44,746 nucleotides of DNA. Origin: an uncultured Bacteroidales bacterium (lineage in GTDB: Bacteria > Bacteroidota > Bacteroidia > Bacteroidales > UBA932). Of this stretch, positions 22,140 to 29,783 are shown piece by piece. The notes under the pieces are model-generated. The model had not been told where the DNA came from. It saw only the letters and a list, made by a program, of their open reading frames with translations, and did no database searches. The position numbers were made by a program, and so were the translations under genes. Each line of letters begins with the position of its first letter. The stretch's first letter is position 1. The stretch lies in assembly GCA_905234285.1 (NCBI GenBank), contig CAJOHK010000011.1, positions 1 through 44,746 on the forward strand, given 5' to 3'.

Positions 22140-22884
22140 ATTTCCAGAGGGGAAAGGCCTTGCTAATGACGGCCTCCCGGTTTTGGGCCGATGATTCCAG
22201 GAAGCCGGCGGGAGTGAAGGCCAGTACACGGTCGGCCACGGCCAGGGCATCGTGCAGGTCATGGGAAGAGAAGATGACGGCGGTGCCGGTTCTTTCTGCC
22301 ACATCGTGCAGGGTTCGCAGCACCATCACGCGATTATCTACGTCCAGGAAGGCGGTGGGCTCGTCCAGCAAAAGGACATCGGCATGCCGGGTAAGTCCTA
22401 CGGCAATACAGGCTTTCTGGAACTCTCCGTCGCTCAAAGTGGAAATGTCTTGCCCCCGCTTAATCTGTAGTCCCAGCAGTTCCAGCGCCTCTTCCAGTCT
22501 TTTCTGTGCCTGGCTATTGAGCCTCCCGGCCCAGTCGCTTTCCCGGTAGCATCCCGTTCTGATAAACTCTTCAGCCGTAAAGCCCTTTACCTTTGGAATA
22601 CCAGTAGGAATAAGTATGCAACTTGCCGCAGAGGGTGTCTCTTCGCAAACCTGTGCCACCCTCGGCAACATGAGAGGGAGGGGCCCACGCGAGCGCGAAG
22701 CGCTAGCAGTTGGGAGGAGTCGCGAAGCGACGGTTTGCGAAGAGATACCCTCGGAGGCAAGTTGCTTCAATAGGGTAGTCTTTCCGCAGCCGTTGGGGCC
22801 GGCAAGTAGCAGGCATTCACCGGGCTGGATGGAGAAGGAGACTTCCTGCACCATGCCGTAGGGGAGCGTCAGTTGAATCATCAT
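22138..22884 (-). CDS. ABC transporter ATP-binding protein (FecE/HmuV/BtuD type), interrupted by a palindromic element
   Basis: ATPase partner of the FecCD permease, probably for import of iron-siderophore, haem or cobalamin. From ATG 22884 (248 residues; start overlaps the permease stop as ATGA). It has Walker A GPNGCGKTT, a signature LSDGEFQKA, Walker B VLLLDEPTAFLD and the switch SSHDLHD. Between Walker A and the segment ILIPTGIPKVKGFTAEEF, about 49 residues come from a 148-base palindromic element (22618-22765). This region replaces the usual beta-strands and Q-loop. The frame is open throughout, so either the protein tolerates the insertion or it is a young pseudogene without a stop. A much longer upstream frame to 23241 is read through the permease and is not real. 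Confidence 0.8.
   Translation of the reverse strand: MMIQLTLPYGMVQEVSFSIQPGECLLLAGPNGCGKTTLLKQLASEGISSQTVASRLLPTASASRSRGPLPLMLPRVAQVCEETPSAASCILIPTGIPKVKGFTAEEFIRTGCYRESDWAGRLNSQAQKRLEEALELLGLQIKRGQDISTLSDGEFQKACIAVGLTRHADVLLLDEPTAFLDVDNRVMVLRTLHDVAERTGTAVIFSSHDLHDALAVADRVLAFTPAGFLESSAQNREAVISKAFPLWK
22618..22765. repeat. Palindromic (REP/MITE-like) element inside the ABC ATPase gene
   Basis: Arms 22618-22651 and 22732-22765 are 34 bases long and inverted, matching at 31 positions. The inside holds two small hairpins with a GAA loop: AGCGC-GAA-GCGCT (22692-22704) and GTCGC-GAA-GCGAC (22719-22731). The total is 148 bases. It is more structured than any coding region here and encodes low-complexity sequence (ASRLLPTASASRSRGPLP). 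It looks like a dispersed palindromic repeat that landed in a gene in an open frame. Confidence 0.75.
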
Positions 22885-23810
22885 AGCCGGTTCCTCCATA
22901 ATAATATAAGGATAAGGGGGATGCCGATGATGGCCAGGGTGCTGCCGACGGGCAGGGGAGTGCGGCCCGCATGGGCCAGGATGTCTCCGCACAGAGCCAG
23001 GCAGCAGCCGGTGAGCAGGGCGCCGGGTAACATGCGGCGATGGGCCGAAGTTCCCAGCAGGCGCCGGGCAATATGCGGAGCCACTATGCCCACAAAACCG
23101 ATAGGCCCGCAATAGGCCGTGACGGCGCCGGTCATCAGGGCGCAGCCCAGCATGGTGCAAAAGCGGATACGGGAAACCCGGGCGCCGGAAAAGGCGGCGA
23201 AGTCGTCGCCAAAGAGCACCAGGTCCAATCCCCGGCGGCAAGTGAGCGCCAAGGCCAAACCTACAACCAGGGCGCCGGCCAGAACGGCCAGGCCGCTATA
23301 GGGCACGCCGGAAAAACTGCCGGCCATCCAGCTGTAAAACAGCTTGAGACTTTCTTCGCCGGCCGTATACTGCAGGATAGAAGAGACGGCGCTGAATACA
23401 AATCCCAGCATGACGCCTGCCAATAGCAGCGTGCCGGTACTCTTGACCCGTGCCGCAATGGCTACAATGATGCCGCCGCTTAGCAGTGCGCCAAGGAAAG
23501 CCGCCCCAACCAGGGTTAAACCCGATACCCAGGCCGAAGCACTCCCCATTGCCAGAGCGGCAATGGCGGCTCCCAGGCCGGCACCGCCGGATACGCCCAT
23601 GATGTGGGGATCGGCCAGGGGATTGCGGAAGAGGGCCTGCATCTGGGTGCCTGCAAGGGCCAGCGCTGCACCGGCCACTATGGCCGTGAGCATGCGTGGC
23701 AGACGCAGTTTCCACAGGATGGCGCCTGCCGGAAGGCTGAAGCCACTGCCCGTCAGAAGATCCAGGCCGGCCAGCACGAGTAGCAAAACCACGAGTCCGG
23801 CCTGTTTCAT
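22881..23810 (-). CDS. FecCD-family ABC transporter permease
   Basis: Inner-membrane subunit for import of iron chelates, haem or vitamin B12 (309 residues). The KLRLPRMLTAIVAGAALALAGTQMQALFRNPLADPHIMGVSGGAG stretch, read in pieces, is the family signature. About nine helices follow, with GPIGFVGIVAPHIARRLLG near the C-terminus as the cytoplasmic coupling loop. It overlaps the gene before it (LolC/E-like, ATGA) and the ATPase after it. No substrate-binding protein is encoded, so this half of the system must be elsewhere. The N-terminus is short by about one helix compared with BtuC. Confidence 0.92.
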   Translation of the reverse strand: MKQAGLVVLLLVLAGLDLLTGSGFSLPAGAILWKLRLPRMLTAIVAGAALALAGTQMQALFRNPLADPHIMGVSGGAGLGAAIAALAMGSASAWVSGLTLVGAAFLGALLSGGIIVAIAARVKSTGTLLLAGVMLGFVFSAVSSILQYTAGEESLKLFYSWMAGSFSGVPYSGLAVLAGALVVGLALALTCRRGLDLVLFGDDFAAFSGARVSRIRFCTMLGCALMTGAVTAYCGPIGFVGIVAPHIARRLLGTSAHRRMLPGALLTGCCLALCGDILAHAGRTPLPVGSTLAIIGIPLILILLWRNRL

Positions 23811-24997
23811 AGCTTTTTACTGGGTAAGAGGGCAATGAGGAAGCCGATGCCGGCCACGCCGGTGGCAATCCACAGCAAATCGGAGAGCTTAAGGACCACC
23901 GGATAAGCAGACACGATGTAATTTCCCGGCATGGAAATGAGCCCGAACCGGTCCTGGATCCAGACCAGAATTACGCCCACCAGCAGGCCCGTCAGCATGC
24001 CCAGCAGGGAAACCAGCCAGCCTTCCAGACAGAAAATCCGGCGCACCATGGAGCCGGGCGCTCCCAGGCTGCGGAGCGTTTCCCTGTCGGCTTCCTTTTC
24101 TAGGATAAGCATCTTGAGGGAGCTGTACGCGTTGAGGCCGATGATGAGCACCACAAAGATGAGAATCAGGTATATGGCCAGTTTCTCGTAGCGCATCATC
24201 TTGTACAGGGATTCGTTTTGCTGGTAGCGGTTGAGCACCTTGAAGTTGGCTCCCAGCTGCGCTTCCAGCTCTTTCTGGACAGCGTTCACCTGCCTGGGTG
24301 CGGTCCAAATCTCTATGGCCGATACTTCCCGCTCATAGTCCAGAAGCACCCGGGCGGTTTCTATGGGAACTACCAGTCCCTTGGCATCCAGCTCGGCGTT
24401 TACCGAGAAGAAGCCGGCGGCGCGCAGCTGGACGCTGCGCAGCGAGGCGGCGGGATTGACCAGGGAGACCGGTTGGGTACGGGAGGGGAAATAGACTTCC
24501 AGCGGGGTCACAAACCGTGGACTGGCTCCCAGCGAATGTCCCAGCCCGGCGCCGAGCACCGCCGTGGGCAGGCTGCCGAAGTGCAGCGCCCATTTGCCGT
24601 CGGTGATGCATTCCTGCAAGGGCGATTCGGCCTCGGAGGCCGGGTCCATGCCTTTGAGCCGGGCCAGACTCTGCCTGCCTTCATAGGAAACGAAAACCTG
24701 TTCTTCCAGCGTACTGGACAGGCGAAGCACTTTTTCGCTTTCGAGGGCCCAGTCAAAGGCGTTGCCTTCCGGTATAAAGACTTTACCCGTAGCCGGCCTG
24801 ATGACAAGGTCGGGATACGCTTGAGCCAGGCTGGAAGTGACCAGCTGATTGAAGCCGTTGAAAACGGATAAGATCATGACCAGTGCCGCCGTGCCGATGG
24901 CCATGCCGGCCACCCCGATGCCCGAAATCAGATTGATGACATTATAGGATTTACGGGAAAACAGATAGCGCAGGGCAATATGCAGCGGCAGGTCCAC
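23807..24997 (-). CDS. LolC/LolE-type lipoprotein-releasing permease (FtsX family)
   Basis: A 396-residue inner-membrane protein with the LolCE/FtsX plan. One helix near 22-45 follows the N-terminal LHIALRYLFSRKSYNVINLISGIG. A periplasmic domain of about 220 residues comes next, then three helices from about 272 to the end. The coupling motif LILEKEADRETLRSLGAPGSMVRRIFCLEG is the FtsX-domain signature. It would act with a LolD ATPase to move lipoproteins towards the outer membrane; no lolD is present here. It lies between rbfA (6-base gap) and the FecCD permease (4-base overlap). Confidence 0.9.
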   Translation of the reverse strand: MDLPLHIALRYLFSRKSYNVINLISGIGVAGMAIGTAALVMILSVFNGFNQLVTSSLAQAYPDLVIRPATGKVFIPEGNAFDWALESEKVLRLSSTLEEQVFVSYEGRQSLARLKGMDPASEAESPLQECITDGKWALHFGSLPTAVLGAGLGHSLGASPRFVTPLEVYFPSRTQPVSLVNPAASLRSVQLRAAGFFSVNAELDAKGLVVPIETARVLLDYEREVSAIEIWTAPRQVNAVQKELEAQLGANFKVLNRYQQNESLYKMMRYEKLAIYLILIFVVLIIGLNAYSSLKMLILEKEADRETLRSLGAPGSMVRRIFCLEGWLVSLLGMLTGLLVGVILVWIQDRFGLISMPGNYIVSAYPVVLKLSDLLWIATGVAGIGFLIALLPSKKL

Positions 24998-25003
24998 CGA
25001 TTG

Positions 25004-25351
25004 CTATTTCTTTAGCAATTCTTCAATATGCTCGGCGTAGTCCAGCGAGGTGTCCAGCAGGAACGTGAGCTCCGGGACAAGGCGGAACTGCTTGGCTACT
25101 TGATGACCCAGTTCTCCGCGAAGGGCTTTGGTGTTCTCTTCCAGGAGTTGCATTACGGGGCCCTGTTTCTCTGACGGGAAAATGCTCACGAACACTTTGG
25201 CCGACGACAGGTCCGGGCTCACGCGAACCTCGGACACGGTGACCAGGGCGCCGCCCATGGCCGACATCCCCTTGGCGCGGATAATCTCGGCCAGGTCCTT
25301 CTGGATTTCACGGGCAACTTTCAATTGCCGGGTGCTTGCTGGTTTTTCCAT
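25004..25351 (-). CDS. rbfA: Ribosome-binding factor A
   Basis: Assembly factor that binds the 30S subunit during 16S rRNA 5' end maturation and in the cold. The 115 residues show the family's KH-like fold. They start with STRQLKVAREIQKDLAEIIR and have VTVSEVRVSPDLSSAKVFVSIFP and the C-terminal LVPELTFLLDTSLDYAEHIEELL. The start overlaps the tyrS stop by one base (TGATG). Order tyrS-rbfA-lolE is a housekeeping operon. Confidence 0.95.
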   Translation of the reverse strand: MEKPASTRQLKVAREIQKDLAEIIRAKGMSAMGGALVTVSEVRVSPDLSSAKVFVSIFPSEKQGPVMQLLEENTKALRGELGHQVAKQFRLVPELTFLLDTSLDYAEHIEELLKK

Positions 25352-26637
25352 CAGATGATATTCACAATGAAGTAGTTCTTTTTACCCTTTTGGGCCAGGA
25401 TGTAGTGGCCGTTTACAATGTCGGCCTCGGTGACGCTGGCATTGATGTCCGTAACCTTGTCCTTGTTAATGGCAATGCCGCCGCCCTGTACCATCTTGCG
25501 GGCCTCTCCCTTGGAGGGCAGGATGCTGGTTTTGACGGCCAGCAGGTCCAGGATGTTGCAGGGGAGATCGGCCTTGGACAGGCCGAAGGAGGGGACATCG
25601 CCGAAAACGGCCAGGAAGGTGCGCTCGTCCAGCTTTTTGAGAGCGTCGGAGTTGCCGCCGAACAGCATTTGGGAGGCGGCCACGGCGTTGTCGTAGGCTT
25701 CCTGTCCGTGGCACATGACGGTTACCTCGCGTGCCAGGACTTTCTGCAGCTTGCGCTGGCCGGGATCCTGCCGGTGCTCCTCGATGAGGGACTCGATGGT
25801 CTCGCGGTCCAGCATGGTGAAAATCTTGATGTAGCGCTCGGCGTCTTCGTCCGTTACGTTGAGCCAGAATTGATAGAACTCATAGGGCGAGGTGCGCTCG
25901 GCGTCCAGCCAAACGTTGCCTTTCTCGGTTTTGCCGAACTTGGTGCCGTCGGCCTTGCGGATGAGGGGGCAGGTGAGGGCGAAAGCCTCGCCGCCGTCCA
26001 TGCGGCGGATGAGCTCGCTGCCGGTGGTGATGTTGCCCCACTGGTCGCTGCCGCCCAGCTGCAGGATGCAGCCTTTGTTTTTCCAGAGCCAGTAGAAATC
26101 GTAGCCCTGCATGAGCTGGTAGCTGAATTCGGTAAAGGACATGCCTTCGCTGGAGTCACGGGACAGGCGCTTTTTCACGCTGTCCTTGGCCATCATGTAG
26201 TTTACGGTGATGTGCTTGCCGATATCCCGGATGAAGTTGATGAAACTGTAGTCCTTCATCCAGTCGTAGTTATTCACCAGTTCGGCCTTGTTAGGGGCGC
26301 TGGATTCGAAGTCCAGGAAACGGGACAGCTGGGCCTTGAGGCAGGCTACGTTGTGGGCCAGGGTTTCCTCGTCCAGGAGGTTGCGCTCGGCGCTTTTCAT
26401 GGAGGGGTCCCCGATCATGCCGGTGGCGCCGCCTACCAGTGCATAGGGCTTGTGGCCGCAATTCTGGAAATGCTTAAGTATCATGACGCTCACCAGGTGG
26501 CCGATGTGCAGGGAATCTGCGGTGGGGTCAATGCCCACATAGGCAGCCTGGGGGCCTTCCATCAATTTCTCTTCTGTTCCGGGCATGATATCCTGGATCA
26601 TGCCGCGCCATTTGAGTTCTTCTACAAAATTCTTCAT
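25351..26637 (-). CDS. tyrS: Tyrosyl-tRNA synthetase
   Basis: Class I aminoacyl-tRNA synthetase charging tRNA-Tyr (428 residues, the bacterial TyrRS length). The catalytic domain has [14 protein letters not shown] with the HIGH motif near residue 45 and [10 protein letters not shown]. The KMSKS loop is KFGKT, as in many TyrRS. The S4-like tRNA-binding domain closes the protein ([13 protein letters not shown]). It is first gene of the tyrS-rbfA-lolE-fecD-fecE run. On the minus strand a TATCTTTG -7 element lies at 26665-26658 with no convincing TTG at -33. Confidence 0.97.
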   Translation of the reverse strand: MKNFVEELKWRGMIQDIMPGTEEKLMEGPQAAYVGIDPTADSLHIGHLVSVMILKHFQNCGHKPYALVGGATGMIGDPSMKSAERNLLDEETLAHNVACLKAQLSRFLDFESSAPNKAELVNNYDWMKDYSFINFIRDIGKHITVNYMMAKDSVKKRLSRDSSEGMSFTEFSYQLMQGYDFYWLWKNKGCILQLGGSDQWGNITTGSELIRRMDGGEAFALTCPLIRKADGTKFGKTEKGNVWLDAERTSPYEFYQFWLNVTDEDAERYIKIFTMLDRETIESLIEEHRQDPGQRKLQKVLAREVTVMCHGQEAYDNAVAASQMLFGGNSDALKKLDERTFLAVFGDVPSFGLSKADLPCNILDLLAVKTSILPSKGEARKMVQGGGIAINKDKVTDINASVTEADIVNGHYILAQKGKKNYFIVNII

Positions 26638-26712
26638 CGATATACCTAATAATTGTGCAAAGATACGGTTTTTTTGCGTAAATTTGTGGGAATAACACTA
26701 TAATTGAAGCAA

Positions 26713-29601
26713 ATGAAGCGCGTTGTTCTTTTCCTGGCCCTTTGTACTGCTTTAGTCACTGTTTCCTGCAACCGTTATGAGACAGTGGCCGACGATCCCC
26801 TTCATGCCAAGATTTATACCCTTAACAACGGTCTAAAGGTATACATGAGCGTCAATAAGGACGAGCCCCGCATCCAAACCTACATGGCGGTGCGCGTCGG
26901 AGGAAAGGATGACCCTGCCGACAACACCGGCCTGGCGCATTACCTGGAGCACATGATGTTCAAGGGGACCCATCGCCTGGGTACGCAGGATTTTTCCCGC
27001 GAATTCCCCATGCTGGTGGCCATTGACTCCCTTTTTGAGGTATATCGCACGCGCACGGACGCCCAGGAACGCGAACGGCTGTACCACCAAATCGATTCTA
27101 TCAGCTACGAGGCTTCCAAGCTGGCCATTCCCAACGAGTACGACAAGCTTATGACGCTTATCGGCTCCGACGGCTCCAACGCGTTTACCAGCGAGGACGT
27201 CACCTGCTATGTAGAGGAAATCCCATCCAATCAGGTGGATAATTGGGCCCGCATTGAGGCCGACCGCTTCATGAATTGTGTATTCCGCGGCTTCCACACA
27301 GAGCTGGAGGCGGTTTACGAGGAAAAGAACATGTCCATGGCCGATGACTCAGAGAAGGCCATCGACGCCCTCAATGCCATGCTGTACCCCAACCATCCTT
27401 ATGGCCGCCAAACAGTCATCGGCACGCAGGAGCACTTGAAGAATCCTTCCATCCGTGCCATCCGTCGGCAAAAGAACACCTACTACGTCCCCAACAACAT
27501 GGCCATTTGCCTGTCCGGCGATTTTGACCCGGACAAAATGGTGGAAATCATAGAGAAGTACTTTGGCGCCTGGAAACCCAATCCGGCTCTTGCCCAGCGC
27601 ATGACATCGGCTCCTGCCCGTCCTGCCGGCACCCCTTCCCGCACCGAGGTCCTGGGCCAGGAAAGCGAATTCCTGCTCATGGGCTGGCGCACGGAGGGCG
27701 CGGCCACCGAGGAGGGCGATATTTCCAACCTGGTGAGTTCGGTGCTCAACAATGGCCTGGCGGGTATCATGGATCTTGCCCTGGTACAGGACCAGAAGGT
27801 GCTCAACCTGCAGGTATCGGCCTACAACCGCACGGAAGGTGGCATCCTGCTCATGGATTGCGCCCCCAAGGAGGGCCAAACCCTGGAACAGGTAGAGGCG
27901 TTGCTCATGGAGCAGGTAGAGCGGCTCAAGAAAGGCGATTTCCCCGACGATCTGGTAGATGCCGTAAAGGCCAATTACAAGCTGGCCATGATGCGCAGCC
28001 TGGAGAACAACGCGTCCCGTGCCGGCCTCATGATGAATTCCTTCGTAGACGGAATCTCCTGGGCCGAGAAAGTACGCCGCATCCACAAAACCTACACCTT
28101 TACCAAGGAGGACATTGTAGCCTGGGCGCAAAAGTACCTGGTTCCGGAGAATTTGGCCGTGGTGTATAAGCGTCATGGCGTAGACCCTTCCATCGAGCGC
28201 ATCGCGGCTCCTAAAATCACCCCTCTGGTCACCAACCGTGACAAGCAGAGCGTTTTCCTCCAGGAAATTGCCCAGACTCCCGTGGAACCCATTGAGCCTG
28301 TGTTTGTCGATTACAGCAAAGACATGGTAAGGGACAGCTACAAGGGACTGGAGGTTCTGTACAAGCACAATGACAAAAATGACCTGGCCTACCTGACGTT
28401 CTGGTACGATATAGGCGGCGACCGCATGCCCGCCCTGGATTTGGCCATGGAGTATGTCCGGCATCTGGGTACCCGGCAGCACAATGCGCACCAGATAGCC
28501 GAGGAACTGTACCGGCTGGCATCCCAGTGGAAGATGAATGTGAGCAGTACGGTCACCACCCTTTCCCTCATCGGCCTGGGAGAGAGCACCGCGCCCATGC
28601 TGGAGATGAGCAAGGAACTGATGTTCCAGAATATTCCCGACGAAGAAATCCTCGGCCAGCTCAAGGCCGATAACCTCCAGTCCCGCGCCGATGCCAAGAA
28701 GAGCCAGAACAAGTGCAATACGGCTTTGCAGCGCTATCTGATGTTTGGTCCGGATTATATCAAGAAAACCACCCTTTCCAACGCCCAGCTCCAGGCGCTC
28801 ACCTCGGAACAGCTCCTGGCCGATGTTCATACCCTGCTGGGTTATCAGCACAAGATCCTGTATTACGGGCCGGCCAGCCTGGAAGAGGTGAAGGCCATGC
28901 TGGACATTCTGTCCATGGACCAGCTCAAACCGTTGGAAAGTGAGGTCCCGTCCAAGGTGCTCACCACCAAACCAAAGGTGTTGCTGGCCAATTACAAGTC
29001 TAGCCAGTTCCGCTTTATGCAGTACTCTAACAGGGGTGAATCCCTTATTCTGGAGCAGGCGCCTTATATCGAGCTCTTCAATGAGTATTACGGAACGGGA
29101 ACCAATTCCATCGTATTCCAGGAAATGCGGGAAGCCCGGGCGCTGGCCTATACGGCCGGGGCCAACCTGGTGCGTCCCAGCTTTACCAATAACGACTATT
29201 ATTTCCGCGCCACCATTGCCAGCCAAAACGACAAACTGAAGAAGGCGGTGCAGGGTTTCTCGGAAATCATCGAGACCATGCCGGAGTCGCAGGCCAACCT
29301 GGATTTTGCCAAGAGCGCCATCCTCAACAAGATTCGCTCCCATCGCATCCACGGCATCTCTGTCCTCTATAGTTACATGCGCATCCGTGGTCTGGGACTC
29401 ACCATCCCGCGTGAAAAACTGCTTTACGACAAAGTGGGAGACCTCACCATGTTCGACCTTCTCTCTACTCACGATGAGTGGATTAGAAACCGTACCTACC
29501 ATTATGCCGTACTGGGCGATCTTAAGGATCTGGACCGGAGTTTCATGAGCACGCTGGGCCCCATCCAGGAAGTGTCGCTGGAGGAGATCTTCGGTTATTG
29601 A
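26713..29601 (+). CDS. M16 family metallopeptidase lipoprotein
   Basis: A 962-residue inverzincin. From ATG 26713 a lipoprotein signal peptide is seen (hydrophobic to LVTVSC, lipid-modified Cys19). An upstream in-frame TTG at 26704 would weaken that signal. Zinc motif His76-x-x-Glu79-His80 is in AHYLEHMMFKG, with the third ligand expected in ELEAVYEEKN. The protein has the N-terminal catalytic and following inactive domains repeated, giving the two-half M16 clamshell, with a second half from about residue 540. It likely degrades oligopeptides in the periplasm or on the outer-membrane surface. Single gene, divergent from tyrS. A TAAATTTG -7 candidate is at 26679-26686. Confidence 0.93.
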   Translation: MKRVVLFLALCTALVTVSCNRYETVADDPLHAKIYTLNNGLKVYMSVNKDEPRIQTYMAVRVGGKDDPADNTGLAHYLEHMMFKGTHRLGTQDFSREFPMLVAIDSLFEVYRTRTDAQERERLYHQIDSISYEASKLAIPNEYDKLMTLIGSDGSNAFTSEDVTCYVEEIPSNQVDNWARIEADRFMNCVFRGFHTELEAVYEEKNMSMADDSEKAIDALNAMLYPNHPYGRQTVIGTQEHLKNPSIRAIRRQKNTYYVPNNMAICLSGDFDPDKMVEIIEKYFGAWKPNPALAQRMTSAPARPAGTPSRTEVLGQESEFLLMGWRTEGAATEEGDISNLVSSVLNNGLAGIMDLALVQDQKVLNLQVSAYNRTEGGILLMDCAPKEGQTLEQVEALLMEQVERLKKGDFPDDLVDAVKANYKLAMMRSLENNASRAGLMMNSFVDGISWAEKVRRIHKTYTFTKEDIVAWAQKYLVPENLAVVYKRHGVDPSIERIAAPKITPLVTNRDKQSVFLQEIAQTPVEPIEPVFVDYSKDMVRDSYKGLEVLYKHNDKNDLAYLTFWYDIGGDRMPALDLAMEYVRHLGTRQHNAHQIAEELYRLASQWKMNVSSTVTTLSLIGLGESTAPMLEMSKELMFQNIPDEEILGQLKADNLQSRADAKKSQNKCNTALQRYLMFGPDYIKKTTLSNAQLQALTSEQLLADVHTLLGYQHKILYYGPASLEEVKAMLDILSMDQLKPLESEVPSKVLTTKPKVLLANYKSSQFRFMQYSNRGESLILEQAPYIELFNEYYGTGTNSIVFQEMREARALAYTAGANLVRPSFTNNDYYFRATIASQNDKLKKAVQGFSEIIETMPESQANLDFAKSAILNKIRSHRIHGISVLYSYMRIRGLGLTIPREKLLYDKVGDLTMFDLLSTHDEWIRNRTYHYAVLGDLKDLDRSFMSTLGPIQEVSLEEIFGY

Positions 29602-29783
29602 TGACGGGTTGTTAAAAACAATGTTGATAACTTTCTCCCGCGGGGCGGGGGAATCCCGGCAGAACAGCGTATTTTTGCAAACGAGAGAACGGATTGTCTC
29701 CTGTGGCAGTCCGTTCTTATTGGCCCCTCGGCGTGCTAGTCGGCTACGCCATTACTATATAACTAATTGAAAACCAAACCTAT
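29602..29783 (+). promoter_or_regulatory. Leader region of nrdD
   Basis: A TATTTTTG -7 element (29670-29677) would give a leader of about 100 bases. It contains AGAACGGA/TCCGTTCT (29686-29717, interrupted stem) and GGCGT/ACGCC (about 29728-29748). A TTG at -33 distance is not evident. The leader may fold into regulatory structure; no NrdR box or known riboswitch was recognised. Confidence 0.4.

Noticed and set aside
22885..23241. N-terminal extension of the ABC ATPase frame
   Set aside because: It reads through the FecCD permease gene in another frame and adds Pro/Arg/His-rich nonsense. The ATGA overlap at 22884 is the natural start.
27349..29502. 717-codon open frame on the minus strand
   Set aside because: It lies wholly opposite the M16 peptidase gene, which has clear motifs. 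The antisense product has no recognisable domain and reflects the GC-rich third positions.
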